Assembly: GCA_022605955.1 (NCBI GenBank)
Contig: JAKCOZ010000009.1
Coordinates: 2,976,001 to 3,040,000, forward strand
Length of the DNA stretch: 64,000 nucleotides
Direction of reading: 5' to 3'
Origin: Rallus limicola
Lineage: Eukaryota; Chordata; Aves; Gruiformes; Rallidae
A program made the translations under genes and the position numbers. The notes beneath the pieces were generated by a model. The model did not search any database. It worked only from the letters and a program-made list of their open reading frames with translations, and was not told the DNA's origin. This document shows positions 23,651 through 36,729 of the stretch, one piece after another (positions within the stretch are counted from its first letter, which is position 1; every line of letters begins with the position of its first letter).

Positions 23651-24212
23651 GGAGGGGACTGTCCCTCTCTGCTCTGCCCTCCTGAGGAGTCCTGTGTCCA
23701 GAGCTGGGGCCCCAGGACAAGAAAGATGTGGAACTGTTGGAGAGGGGTCAGAGGAACCATGAAGATGATCAGAGGGCTGAAGCAGCTCCCCTCCGAAGAG
23801 AGGCTGAGGGAGCTGGGCTTGTCCAGCCTGGAGAAGAGAAGGCTGTGGGGGGACCTCATTGCAGCCTGCCAGTCCCTGAAGGGAGCAGATAAACAGGAGG
23901 GAATCAGCTTGTTCAAAGAGCAGAGCCTGGCAGGACAAGGGGAATGGAGTGAAGCTGGAGGAGGGAAGGGTGAGATGAGATCTTAGGAGGAAGTTCTTTC
24001 CAGAGAGAGTGGTGAGGGGCTGGAAGGGCTGCCCAGAGAGGGGGTGGGTGCCCCATCCCTGGGGGTGTTCAAGGCCAGGTTGGCTGGGGCCCTGGGCATC
24101 CTTGTGTAGTTCCAGGCCTGGAGGTTGGTGTCCCTGCCTGTGGCAGGGGGTTGGAACTCTGTGATCCTTGGGGTCCCTTCCAGCCCAGACCAGTCTGTGA
24201 TTCTATGATTCC
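23651..24212 (+). mobile_element. CR1 LINE 3' fragment, GCCAGGTTGGCTGG class
   Basis: Truncated CR1 with broken ORF2 remnants ([20 protein letters not shown], then [10 protein letters not shown] in the frame of 23429-23986). The 3' UTR includes AAGGCCAGGTTGGCTGGGGC and ends in TCTGTGATTCTATGATTCC. The [10 protein letters not shown] wording separates this subfamily from the LRGDLI(S/P) types elsewhere in the window. Confidence 0.95.
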
Positions 24213-24597
24213 ACTTGTTCAACCCCATGGCTCCAGAGAGGCTGTCTGCATTTTGATACCATTTCACATGCAGGAAAGCAAAGGAGAAGCAGCACAGGAC
24301 AGCTTCCAGCCCTCTGCTCCTATGCACAGACAAGAATAGACCATTCTTTTCTTTGACAGCAAAGTTTCCTGCTACCCCTCTGCTTTCCAGAGCCATCGGC
24401 ATCCCGTAAGCTCAGGTGGGGACGTACAGAAAGACTCAAAGAAGCGATTCCCTCTCCAGGAAGCCCACAGTGGAACCTCCCAGACCCCTCACCATTCCAG
24501 GCAAACCCCACAAACCCCAGCTGACATTAAAAGATGAGCTGGCAATGCAAAATTCTCTTAATGGAATTAAAGGGCCATTTTATCCTACACCCAACAG
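24213..24597. other. Unique spacer between two CR1 copies
   Basis: About 385 bp with no recognised gene or repeat, separating two independent CR1 insertions in the same orientation. Confidence 0.6.
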
Positions 24598-25254
24598 ATG
24601 CTGGGGACCCACCTATGGGAGAGCAGCACAGGAGAAAGGGACTGGGGGTCCTGGTGGACAGCAGGATGACCATGACCAGCAACATGCCCTCATGGCCAAG
24701 CAGGCCAATGGCATCCTGGCCTGTGTTAGAAGGGAGGTGCTTTGTAGGTCAAGAGAGGTCCTTCTCCCCCTCTACTCTGCCCTGGGGAGACTGCACCTGG
24801 AATACTGTGCCCAGCACAGGGCCACCAAGATGATGAAGGGAGTGGGACACCATCCCTGTGAGGAGAGGCTGAGGGAGCTGGGCCTCTTTATCCTGGAGGA
24901 GAGAAGACTGAGGGGTGACCTCATTGATGTTTATAAATACCTGAAGGATGAGAGGCAGGAGGATGGAGCCAGGCTCTTCCCAGGGATGGCAGCGACAGGA
25001 CAAGGGGCAGCGGGTGCAGCTGGAGCAGAGGAAGTTCCATGGGAATGTCAGGAGGAGCTTTTTCCCTGTGAGGGTGACAGAGCCCTGGGACAGGCTGCCC
25101 AGAGAGGCTGTGGAGTCTCTTCTCTGGAGATGTTCAAACTCACCTGGATGTGTTCTTGTGTGAACTAATCTAGGTGATCCTGCTCTGGCAGGGGGTTGGA
25201 CTAGATGATCTTTCGAGGTCCCTTCCAACCCCGACCAGTCTGTGATCCCGTGAA
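24598..25254 (+). mobile_element. CR1 LINE 3' fragment with internal deletion
   Basis: The copy starts further 5' than most here (GGAGAAAGGGACTGGGGGTC, the LGVLVD codons) and reaches the tail CAGTCTGTGATCCCGTGAA. Near 24813 the codons normally between the HLEYC and RATKM landmarks are missing, so TACTGTGCCCAGCA runs directly into CAGGGCCACCAAGA. I estimate 55-70 bp lost relative to the CR1 pattern. The 3' UTR has GATGTTCAAACTCACCTGG and GGGTTGGACTAGATGATC, a fifth tail variant in this window. Confidence 0.94.
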
Positions 25255-27340
25255 ACCAGAAGGAAAGGATAAGGGAACACTGATCAGTGTAATGCTCTCT
25301 CCTATCCCAACCCAAGTACAGGGACAACTCTTTTCTCTTTGCTTCTAAAACTAAAGCTTTACTAAGAACAGCACAGCAAGTCAACACAGATCAATCACCA
25401 TGGGTGAGAATCAAGCTCTCCTGCCAGTGACATGTCACTTCTCTCCTCCCCACCCATCCTGGTTGCACGCCTCTACCTTGTGAGCTTTGGAAAGCCAACA
25501 TCCCTGCTGACAAGGGGTCAGGACTGCATTCTACAGGACACCTGATCTCACCTGGAGTTTCCCTGAACCAACACAACACCATTAGCAGTGCAGGGAGGGG
25601 AGATTTAAGGAGAGCAATCTGAAACAGGGAATGGCGATAGTGCTGGCGAGAGGGAGCTCCATAATAAACAAGTCATTCTGAGTTGCAAGTCAAGCTAAGC
25701 AAGGAACAAGGCTTTTAAAGTTTAAATTTTCAGCCTTTTATATATTTAGAAACTCTTTAAAATGTTAAGCCATACAAGATGACACTCATGGAGCAACATT
25801 AGGTTGCCTAGGACTTTGCAGATACAGTCCTAGGCACTTCCCTGCTCCAAATGGGCACTAAAGCGCTCGACAGTCTTGGCTACGAGTTCCTACGGCAGCA
25901 GGCACAGTGCCTTACCTCCATTACATCTGTTGGCCTACAAGCCAGCTCCTGTTCTTTGGTGTCCTGCCAAACCTACTGTCAAATACACAGCGTGCCAACA
26001 CAAGTGGCAACACGAAACTCTGCAGAAATTCATGCTGGTTTGGGTTTTGCAGATCTGCTGCGCAACAGAAGAGGGTGAGGGTGGTGGTCATAAACCAGAG
26101 ATCCAAACAAGCCACCAGCCTACAAAGCAGGCACGTTAGCAGCACCACTAACCAGCAACAGCCACTGAAACCATGAGTCCACATATTCACAGAGCTGGAG
26201 TTTGCAGGGCCAGACATCGCTCCCCGTCCCAACAGTACAGCACTGCCATGATGAGCCTCGGGTTCTTCCATCAAGCCCCATCCCTGGTTCAAGGAGAGAA
26301 GGTTCATTCACAAACCTTCATTCTTACCCTCAGCTCTCCCCCAAAACGTGTTCCCAGTTAGCTATAGTTAAGCAACCACGGTGAAATGGATTTTAATCAA
26401 ATACAATTTCTTTTTCTTCTTCCTGTTGCTTTGTCTTTGTGCACGTGTCTATTTGTCCATCTCACAACTCCAAATCCCAGAGTATAAAAGTCAGCATTGC
26501 TGAGACTCAGGGAGCTAACACAAGCCATGATTATTTTGCCATAACCAAGCACAGGAAGAGAGATGTTTTGGGGAACAAACCACAGGTGCAGCCAGAGATC
26601 AGAAAAATGCTGTGTCTAAGTGGAACATTAACATTTCCATCTGGAAAAGACGACAGGATGAATCAGGGCATTAAGCAAAAATCACTGCAATTCACAACTG
26701 GGATATTCACAACCTTTTTGACTGATCTTTAATGTTTCAGAAAGGCCCAAACCTAGACTGAATTCTTTCCCTCCTCCTCTCCCTCACCCATAGTTAGTGG
26801 GATTCAACTGGCAAATCTCCTGTCTGAATCCAGCCCAACTGTACCTCACTCATTAAGAGAAGGGTGCACAAAGAGCTTAGGTGCTTACTTGGTGCCTCCC
26901 CCAAGAACATGGGGTGCTTCTGGCATCCGGGATGTGATCAGCCCAAGACCTAGCTCCAGGATGTGCTCCCTCCCCACCCCAAGTGACAGCCAGAGAGCAA
27001 GCTCAGTCCTTCTTGTTTAACAGACTCATTTCTGGCACCGCCGCCTCGAAAAGGAACAGGAACACAGAGCCCGGCACCCTGCATCGCAGCCTACAGAGAA
27101 ACACTCTGGTTCCAAGCCTCTCACTCAGCAAGCCATTATTCATCATACAAACCATAGGAACAACAGGAGGAAGAAGCATTTGATCACTTCTGCCCCCTTG
27201 ACCACACACCTTGAGATCTAACGCAAAGCACGCGTGACCTTACACAACTTCCTTCTCAATGGCCTTCTGGTTTCGTCAGTCAGTGCCTCCTTCGCTCCTG
27301 CTCACGTTTCCAGCCTCATGCCATTGGCTGTCTAACTCTT
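25255..27340. other. Unique non-coding DNA
   Basis: No gene or transposon is recognised. A minus-strand donor-like site (GGAG|GTAAGG) occurs near 25912 without a polypyrimidine acceptor. Confidence 0.55.
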
Positions 27341-27680
27341 CCTGGAGAAGAGGAGGCTGAGGGGAGACCTGATCCCCACCTACACTGACCTGACAGGAGG
27401 GTGCAGAGAGGTGGGCGATGGTCTCTTCAGCCAGGGGACAGGATGAGGGGCAATGGGCTCAAGCTGTGCCAGGGCAGGGGCAGAGCAGATGTGAGGGAAA
27501 AGTTCTTCCCTAAAAGGGTTGTCGGGCACTGGCACAGGCTGCCCAGGGAGGGGGCTGAGTCCCCACCCCTGGGTGTGTTTAACAGACGGGTAGATGAGGT
27601 GCTCAGGGATATGGGTTAGCACAGGACAGGAAGGGTTGGACTTGATGACCTTAAAGCTCTTTTCCAACCTTGTGATTCTT
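27341..27680 (+). mobile_element. CR1 LINE 3' fragment, [13 protein letters not shown] class
   Basis: A short copy beginning at the EKRRLRGDL codons and running to the tail TTGTGATTCTT. It contains GTTTAACAGACGGGTAGATG and AGGTGCTCAGGGATATGGG. It is very similar to the 13.3 kb copy on the other strand. Confidence 0.95.
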
Positions 27681-30145
27681 CACATTTCACCTCCATCTCT
27701 CCACCCTGCCACCCCCTCATTTAAGACATTTATGAACAGACATCCTATTGCTGCTCTCCATATCATTTCTCTGCATCTGAAACAAGCTCCTGATGGTAAC
27801 GACCCAGGCTCTGCTCCTACCCCAAAAAAAGATAAATTAGCCAACCCCACCTGCCCAACAGTGTTGAGAGCAAGCCTGTGAATACCTCCTTCGCTGGGCA
27901 TCATGGTGCCCAAGCATCCCCCTGAACTTCTTTTTCACCCTTCATTTCCAGCCCACGCTAAGCCCAAGGTATCTGCAGGCTCCAGGCTGTATGAGGTAGG
28001 CAGGGGCTGCAGGAGGGGATTGATGGGTGGTGGTGGAGGAGTTGAACCTGGGGGACAACCACCAAAAGCCAGATGGGCAGGGGAGCTCTGCAACCTTGCA
28101 AAGAGTGCAACCAGGAAGGCAGAAACGTTTGTAGCTCACTTTGTCCTTTCAGAAGTCTGTGGTTATGGCTTTAACAGTAAACTTAGCAAGAATCCATCTT
28201 CTAGGGTATTAAAACCACTCCACCCCACCGTGCCTCAACACACAGAGCAGCTGAGTGCTGGGCTCACTAAGCACAGCAGCAAAACGCTCCGTGACTTCAG
28301 CAGCACCCAGTTCTGCCTCAGGGTACTGAATGCAAGCACACACAGGGGCTCAACCTCAGCTTGCACGAACATTTACATAATTTCACTATATGTAAACAAA
28401 TTAGCAGAGCCACAATATTTGATTGTGCTTCTGTCTTCCGTGCCCGATGAGTCAGAACCACTTGTTTATAGTTATTAGTGATAGAAACCTGCAATCAATC
28501 AGTGCCCTGCACCAGCGGGGAGAGAACAGCTACAAAAGCCACCAGGAGACAGCAATGGGCACCCCAGGACTGAACTGGGAGCATCAGTGCTTGTCTTAGC
28601 AATAGGAAGGGTTCTTCTTAACTAGGAACTTTAAAAGAGTGTGGGGAAAAAAAAAAAAGAGCAGCTCTGCTCTGAGAACAGGCTGAAGTTCTGGAGGCTT
28701 GAGTTGATCAAGGGATTTAGAAAAATAACAGAGATTTCACTTTGTTAAGGAAAAATAAACCCAACAAAACCCATTTCAAAAGGGAGGAAACAAACCTGTT
28801 TCTATTTGTCTGACAACAAGCACATGACAAGCTCAGAGCCTGACCACGCTGCGTGCCACAAAGACCCCGTCGCAGCTGCAGAGACTCTCAATGGGGTAAC
28901 TCCTGCAGCAACAGCTCCAGAGCCTCTGGAGCAAAGGTCTCCCACTCCCACCCTGGGGCACCACTCACCACCCCATGGAACCTTCCCCAGATTGCAGCAG
29001 ACAATGTTTTTCCCTCCTCACCACACGCTTTGAAGGTGATTTTCTGGTGCATGCTTGTTCTCCCTTATCCTTCTTTCCAGTATTCCCTAAAGCTTTCCCT
29101 GTGGACGCTCACTTCATCCGAGCCTTCTGACAGAGACCTGTAACGAAGGAGCGATGGCGATTAGAGCGGGGTGCTGCAGGAGGCAGCTGAGCGTAGCACC
29201 AAGCGTGTACCCCCATGTTCCCAGGTAAATACAGCACCTCAGACCACCATAATTCCCATCAAATTTAAACTCTGTCCAACATCCCTCCAGTGACTATCCA
29301 AAGGACTGAGCCTACCAGACATAGGGCAAGCAACCAGGCAGAAAGGGTGAACTAGGGACCAGCACCCCAGCTCCCAGCACCGAGAGGCATACGTTACCTC
29401 AAGGGCTAAAGTCACTCCCACCTTCTGTTTTCCATCTCTTCTTTGACATTCAAATCAAGATACAAAACCAGTCCTGTGGTCTGATCATATGCAAAAGTCC
29501 CTGTGCCTCCTCCAACATTGCTTTTCCCCCCACCCTCGACGTTGGGATCGGATCAGCATTCCCACAGACAGCACCTCAGCTCAGGAAGAGACCTTACAGA
29601 TCCGGAGCTGAACTCAGGGAGTATGTCAGTGAAGCTCCCACGCTGCCTTTTGGTTTGGTTTTCTCTTTGGTTGGGTTTGTTGGGGGTTTTCCAAGGTTTT
29701 TTCAATCCCCCCACCTTCAGCACTTTCAAAGCAATAAAAGCATTTCAATGCAAAACACATTCCAGGCACATCCATGAGATGCTGCTGGAGCCAGCAGCAG
29801 GTAAAGAAGGGCAGATTATAGACAGGGGAGAGAGGAATTGAAACTGAGTGCCTGGAAAAGCAGAGCCTGTCCACACACAGGACAGTGCAATGCACCAGGT
29901 AACAACCACCGAGCCACGGACCCAGGGCCATCTCCATGTGGCTTTTATTCCTGAGGATGCTCAGAGTCACGACCAAGATCAAAAGGAGCAGGGCTGATCT
30001 CTCAGAAAGTCCACAGAGGATTTTCTTTTTTGGGAACAGTTTCCTCACCAGGGATCTTCCAGCCCATCTCTGCCTCTCACAAGGACCGCATTAAAACTCA
30101 CCCCCTGCTCCTGACAGCCCACACCTGGGAAGTGGCTAACACCCA
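27681..30145. other. Unique non-coding DNA
   Basis: No recognised gene. Open frames at 27903-28478 and 29503-29841 are short, lack domains and have no splice context I trust. Confidence 0.55.
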
Positions 30146-30690
30146 TCACAGAATCACAGAATCTTAGGGGTTGGAAGGGACCTCAAGAGATCATCGGGTC
30201 CAACCCCCCTGCCAAAGCAGCTCCCTATCTCATATTGCATAGATAGACATCCAGATGAGACTTGAATATCTCCAGAGAAGGAGACTCCACCACCTCCCTG
30301 GGCAGCCTATTCCACTGCTCCCTCACCCTCACTGGGGAAAAGTTCATCCCCAGGTTGGTGTGGAACTTCCTATGCTCCAGCTTACAGCCATTGCCCCTTG
30401 TCCTGTCCCCACAGACCACTGAAAAGGGGCTGGCCAATTCCCCCTGCATCCCAAGTCTAAGATATTTATAAACACTAATTAGGTCCCCCCTAAGTCTTCT
30501 TTTCTCCAGGCTGAACAGCCCCAGCTCACTCAGCCTTTCCTCACAGGGGAGATGTTCCAGGCCCCTAATCATCTTCGTTGCCCTTCTCTGGACTCTCTCC
30601 AGAAGGTCCCTGTCTTTTTTATCCCAGGGAGCCCAGCACTGGACACAGTACTCCAGGTGGGGCCTGACCAACACAGAGTAGAGGGGGAAA
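30146..30690 (-). mobile_element. CR1 LINE 3' fragment, young-looking, AATATGAGATAGGG class
   Basis: A minus-strand CR1 with an intact C-terminal ORF2 frame (minus 30225-30698: [27 protein letters not shown], then stop after YLCNMR). The inverted octamer tail TCACAGAATCACAGAATC is perfect. It is about 98% identical by eye to the plus-strand copy ending at 60890. The clean tail and open frame suggest recent insertion compared with other copies here. Confidence 0.97.
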
Positions 30691-33346
30691 ATGGCCAACA
30701 GCAGCCTGTTACATGCTTTTTCAATGCATATGCCAACTCAAAAACACCCCAGAAAAGAGAGTGGTTCCTTCTGTATAAAATAAAATACAGGACACAACAA
30801 TTATCCTGGTATTTATCCTCCACAAAAAAGAAAAGGGCTATGATGGCAAGAAACAGCCAGTGGGTTCTTCACGTGCTTCCCATGATAGCAGCAGCTCTTG
30901 GGAAAGCAGGGTGGAAGAGATGGGAGGAGGCACTGCCATTAGGATTGCAATCCTTTGGCTTTCCTAGGATGATTCACATACCTAAAATGCTTTATTTCAA
31001 AATTGGACACTAAAACTGGTGGGCTTTGCAGCTTGGGGTATCTTCTGTAAGGCAGGCAGGAGGGGAGGGCACAGCTTCCTGCCTCCCCCTCCTTTATGTC
31101 AGAACAGGAGCAGAGAAATTCCTCACCTACTGCAAGCCCACAGAAACCCCAGAGAAACCAGAGTCCTTGACCTGTGGCACTTAATGAACGTTCTCAGTGA
31201 ACTTCACCTTCTCCTCTGCGGTCTCCTCGGGTGCCGTGCTGCTGCCCGACCTGCTGTGCCCGCAGAAGGCGGCCAGGGCAGGGCTTGGAAGGGTTGGGAC
31301 CCATTTTTCACCCAGCAGCAACAGCACAATGTGCTGATTCCACCACATTCGTTATTGCTTCAACCTCAGCACCCTTGGAAGGCCAAACCCCCGCAAGGCT
31401 TCACGCCGCCAAACTTCCCTGACTCAACAGGAACGCCATCCAAACCTTGATGCTGGCGTGCCTCTATCCCCAGGAACGGGATCTCTGCTCGCAGCCTCAG
31501 ACGGGCCGCCTGGCCGGGGGAGGGAAGGGCAGGGTGTTTGTTTACACCCTCGGCTGCCCATGGGTGGGAAGGGAGCAGGGAGGGACCCAGCGGGCAAAGC
31601 CGGGGCGAGAGCATCCGTACCTCCCGCTGTGGGAGCGGCTGGATCAGCGCCGGGCGGATGGCTATTTACTGCTGACACAGGCGTGCTGTAAATCACTACC
31701 TTTCTGGAGCAACGAGGAAGTTGCAGGGGTGACTGAGTCATCCTCCATCCTGACGCCATTCCAGGAGCGGAGCCACGTACGTGTGTGTGTGTGTCCCCCG
31801 GCTTTGGGCTGTGCCCATGGCCCAAAAATAGCTTTTAAGCCAAGTCCTGCAGTCATCATTCCAAGCTGAAACGCTTTATTTACACTCAGCAAGAATTCTA
31901 TGTTTCTGACACTGCTAAGAGGAACCAGCGCTTAAATTATTTGCTTAACGAAGGAGTCTATTTAACTACGAGTGTTACACCAAGCACACAACGTTTTCTG
32001 ACCCACATAGAGGCTAATAATTTGCATTTTATGGAACCACCTTGCACAGACAACCCATCTTAATGGCCAGCACCGCGCTGTACAGAAATTAATAATTGAG
32101 AAGCAGTCGTCAGCACCGTGATTTGTGTTACAGGTAACTCACAAGCCTCGTTAAACTGTAGGATTAAATTTCTAATGACCTTCTGGAAGGCTGTGGAGCG
32201 TCTCTTTTGAAGGCATGAGATCAGGGAACGCCAAGCAACCGCGAGGGAAGGATGCGACAGCAACCCGGAGCTCGTGGGAGGGGGCAGGCAGTGACCCCCA
32301 CCACATATATGTCAGCCTGATCACCTTTTGGCTGAAGAAGTGACCTTGACCTCATGAACCCCCTGTTCTATCCAGCTGGTGCCTGGACCAGGCTTCTCCC
32401 ACCAATTTCTGCCCTAATATCAATGGGATCCCACTCCAGCATCTGAGAAGCTCCAGCTCTTTCCCCGCCCCCCCTCAAATCACTGCCTTCCAAACTATTT
32501 CTGCTGCAGCACTGAAGCATTCACCGTGGAATGGTGGAAGCCAGAGGGGAGGCATAAAAGCCAACAACAAAAAAAAATACATCCCACAGCCTGGGAATTC
32601 CATAGTCTTAGGGAAATTAGGATACCCTGAATCCCACTGCAACTCAGTCAAGAGTCAAGCACATCATTTCCCATCATGCTTGTAAAAATCCCCAAATAAA
32701 TGTACAACTAAGCGTAGCTTCACAGGGCTGAGTGCTTGTTATCCTCCAAAATGCTGTTACTAAGCCCCAGGGCTCTTACTTTTTCATTCCTTTTTTTTTT
32801 TTATTTTTTGGGTGGGGGGAATAATCTCACTGGTGCCAAAACGTCAAAAGATGGAGAACGCCAGTTGTAGGAAAATCTACCTCAGAGTCAGCTCCTGTCG
32901 TTGGGGAAGCACAACAAACAAACCCTATACTCCTGAGCTGACAATTAGCATGATGTGCCCATTAGTGTTGCGTCACTCTTCCCCAGCCTGTCAGGCTGAT
33001 GGAGCCTGTCTGTTTGTGTTGGGGATGACAGTCGCTCCTCGCTGCTGACGTCTTTGCTCAGGGCTGTGCCTCGCTCTCTGGTACACAATCTGCTCCAGAA
33101 CATGCAGACTGGCTGTTGTCATTTCAGAAGCTTTCCTGGCATATTTCTGCAGAGCGAAACGGGCAGATTTTTTTTTGGGCAGCCAGGGGCTGAATTCCCT
33201 CTAACACGAACGCCCGCGGGTGGAATTCACGTGGCTCTTCCAAACAAAACATTGTCACTGCAATAGCAGAGGCAAACTTCCCCCAATCCCAATTTGTTTG
33301 GTGGTTAATTAGTATCCTCTGATGCAATATTCAAGGCATAAGAAAG
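30691..33346. other. Unique non-coding DNA
   Basis: Beyond the candidate conserved element at 31865-32215, I see a GC-richer patch at about 31200-31660 without a clear CpG-island character, a short GT microsatellite at about 31780-31793 and a T12 run near 32791. No gene is supported. Confidence 0.55.
31865..32215. promoter_or_regulatory. Candidate conserved non-coding element with octamer site
   Basis: The block is unique and AT-rich, in the style of a developmental enhancer. It has an exact inverted octamer (ATTTGCAT, 32020-32027) directly after a TAATAA core, a second homeodomain-type cluster (GAAATTAATAATTGAG, about 32085-32100) and TAAATTATTTGC at about 31934. No transposon or coding signature covers it. 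It is the strongest enhancer-like candidate in the left half, but conservation is inferred from appearance only. Confidence 0.3.
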
Positions 33347-33822
33347 AATCATAGAACCATAGAATCACAGACTGGTCTGGGTTGGAAGGGACCCCAAGGA
33401 TCACACAGTTCCAACCCCCTGCCACAGGCAGGGACACCAACCTCCAGGCCTGGAGCTACACAAGGTTGCCCAGGGCCCCAGCCAACCTGGCCTTGAACAC
33501 CCCCAGGGATGGGGCACCCACCCCCTCTCTGGGCAGCGCCTCACCACTCTCTCTGCAAAGAACTTCCCCCTAAGATCTCATCTCACCCTTCCCTCCTTCA
33601 GCTTTACTCCATCCCCCTTGTCCTGCCAGTCTCTGCCCTTTGAACAAGCTGATTCCCCTCCTGTTCCTCTGCTCCCTTCAGGGACTGGCAGGCTGCAATG
33701 AGGTCCCCCCACAGCCTTCTCTTCTCCAGGCTGGACAAGCCCAGCTCCCTCAGCCTCTTTTTTTGGCTAGGTACTCCAGCCCTCTGATCATCTTCATGGC
33801 CTCCTCTGGACCCTTCCCTCCT
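33347..33822 (-). mobile_element. CR1 LINE 3' fragment, GCCAGGTTGGCTGG class
   Basis: Minus-strand copy starting at the inverted tail AATCATAGAACCATAGAATC and running to the complement of the RATKM(I/K) region. The [20 protein letters not shown] stretch is readable on the minus strand (33604-33852). The ORF is broken beyond that. Confidence 0.95.
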
Positions 33823-36729
33823 CCCACAAGCATCAAGACTTTTTAATCTCAACCTTACACCTTATCCAACAGGACCAAAGCAGAACAGATACAGCTTCTC
33901 TTGTTTTGCTCCTTTAAACAGAGGAAAAAACAATAGAAATTATCTCAGAAGCTTGTCACTGGGAGGTTGGGATTTTCATTTCAGTAGCGCTGGCTAGGCA
34001 CTTCTTAACAAAAGGCATCCGTGCCTCAAACCTAGTTAGCAATTAAAAAACACACAAGAAAGCAATTAAAAAACACACAAGAAAACATCACAAGAAAAAA
34101 CATCTGCATCCAGAACTCAGAGTGGTAAAAAAAAAATAAAATAAAAAAAATAAATCACAGGAGATCCTGGTTGCCTTCTCTTTCACCCACAAATAAAACA
34201 AGTCCCTCAAATGCTTATAGGAGATTCCCCTCTATGCATTTCTGCAGTGGGTGAAGGGGTGGGCAGCTGGGTTTGCTGCCCTGCATCCTGCCCAGCTTAT
34301 TCAGCAGCTTCAGTGCTGCTATTTCAGATTCCTGCAAAAATAAAGGCTGGGAAGAGAAAGCTGAGCCCCCAGGCATCCACCACACCACAGCTACTGCACC
34401 TACATAACAAGCTCAACTGCCTTGGAAGAAAAGGAAGAGTACCCTGTCCTTCAGCATCACATGGCTGCCCAGCAGCCCAAACCAGAGCTTTGAACATCCT
34501 AGTTCAGAGAACCCCCTCCTGCTGACGGCAGCTTCCCAGCGATGGAGCGCTCTGCAAAGCCACCCACAGCAAAAGACTGAGCTCCAGTGCACTTTGTCAG
34601 TACGTTTACTGGGTATCAGGCACATTCCCTTTAAGATGAGGCTGAGATGAGCAGGCCTACAGACAAAATTAAGCAGCAGGATCCAAACTGGGTATTGCCA
34701 GAAGAGAGAAACATCTTAGTCATCCCTCAAAGTTAAAGCTGAAACGGGCTTACAGCCTGTGACCAGCTCTTTAAGAAGAGAGGATGTGTTTTGCTTTACC
34801 AGCAGAGCCTCTCCTTGGACTACTTCTAAAGGAGATGGGCAAATAGCCCCCACCCTGTGCTCAAAACTTTACCCAATAGCAATTTAAAATTCCCTCTATG
34901 ATCAGAAAGGTGAATTTCCAGTTCCTCAGGGAACTCTAGAAACCTGGAGAAGTTCACAGAAAATGCTGCTGCCACCATAAGAAAGGGAAAGAGAGGAATT
35001 TTAGGAGGAAGATGAGGAGGAAGGAACAAAGCTCCCTGCCCAATATCCCAAATTGCACAGGCTCCACAAATCAAGTTAGCCACGAGATGAAAACGCAGAG
35101 GTCTGCCTGTCAAACATACATAATCACATTTAAGTTCTTTTGCTTTTATTAATGAAAACTTGGGATGGGATGAGCCAAAAACCCTCAGGAGAGCAGTGTA
35201 AAAGGAAAGGGCCTCCCCCTGACTGAATAAAGAGCTGTCTTTGTGTGGCTGAGCTCCTCCATTGGGCAACCTGGATAAACTTTTCCTTATTTATTGTAAA
35301 AGCACAAGTTGACCAAGGTCCTTTTATGTGCTGATGTATGGAATGGTTCCAGCTACGTATCGTTTCAGGGAGTCAAAGGGGTGAGGCTATGGTATTTACA
35401 GATGCGTTCAGGGCTAGAATTTTGGTTAGCACCAACATAGTTACAGCCCCAACACCTAACACACCCTTTTGGGATACAGATCCCAGAAAAAAAAGAAGTT
35501 TCCCATTAAAGACATACTGCAGGCAAACCTGCTTCCTATCCTTTTCCCAAACGTGATGGATAAAGCCTGTTGCTTTCAGCTACAGAGGGAAAACAAAGCG
35601 GGGCCACTTCCATGGTAGGAGGAAAGAGCCTGCTGTGATCCCAATGCTTTCAGACTCATGCACCAGGTTTGTTTGGTGTTTTCCTTCCCTCGCAGCAGCA
35701 CCCCACTCTCAGAGACAGGACCTCAGATCTACTATGCACACACCACACACTGAGAGATGAATCTCTGCAAACAACTCAAAACACACAGACAGCGCTCCAC
35801 AGAAGAGGAAGAATGGGCTCCCCCGATTCAGGTAACCAAGTTAAGAGGTTGTAATGATTTAAAAATCTATTTCTCCAAACACCTAACCCAGAGCCCTGTC
35901 TAAGGGCTGTTGGGGAACACACCAATATCCCAGTTAAATCACTCTGGAATTACCTTCCTTTGAAGCAAGCGACAGCAGACACGCAGGCAAGGGACGCTGT
36001 GGGACTAACACTCTGTTGCAGAGCTCTTATCCATATGCATGCTCTGTTGTTGTGTATAGCATCATTATGTAAGTGCCTCTATTTTTAAAACAAACAGAAA
36101 ACGTTTGCCTGGTCACTCTCTACTATTATCCCACCCGTAAACCAGTAAGCTGGAGTTCCACCCACTTTAATCATAAGTTTTACAGGCTTACCGGTGGAAT
36201 AACAGCAGAAATGACAAGATGAAGATTTTCTGTCTGCTTTAAAGCCATGAAAGTATTACCCATTTCTATCAGGAGGATTAAAGCACAGCTTTTTAACACC
36301 TACCTACCTATTCCTGAAAGGGTTGGGGACAGCACGCTGAAGGCTAACCTGAAATCAAATTCAGGGACCGAGTCCCTGTTCTTACTGCACGATGCTGCAC
36401 TTGCTGGCAGCAGTATTTCTTCACTGCAAGTTCTTTAATACAATTTTCCAACCCTTCCACATCCCCTGAAACCTTGCTCCAGATACCCTGCAACAGTTTG
36501 CTTTGGCAAGAACCTCAACCAGTGCTCTGGAGTCGCTCCTTGGCATCCAGCAACTCGTTTGTAGCCCGAGTCGTTGCGAATGGAGACTTACTGCAATCTG
36601 TGTGTGGGGTGGAGACCTGCAGGAACCCCATCACTTCCTGCAGTTGACCATTTTTTTTTCCTCATGCAGTCACCTAAACATGACAGCCGTAACAGTACGT
36701 ACCCCTTACTGCAAGCATACAGTCTTTAC
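33823..36729. other. Unique non-coding DNA
   Basis: No gene or transposon recognised. It holds a 23-bp tandem duplication (34038-34083) and an A-rich tract (34126-34155). Confidence 0.55.
34038..34083. repeat. 23-bp tandem duplication
   Basis: AGCAATTAAAAAACACACAAGAA occurs twice in direct succession at 34038-34060 and 34061-34083, with no mismatch. A perfect short duplication suggests a recent replication slip or repair event. Confidence 0.95.
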
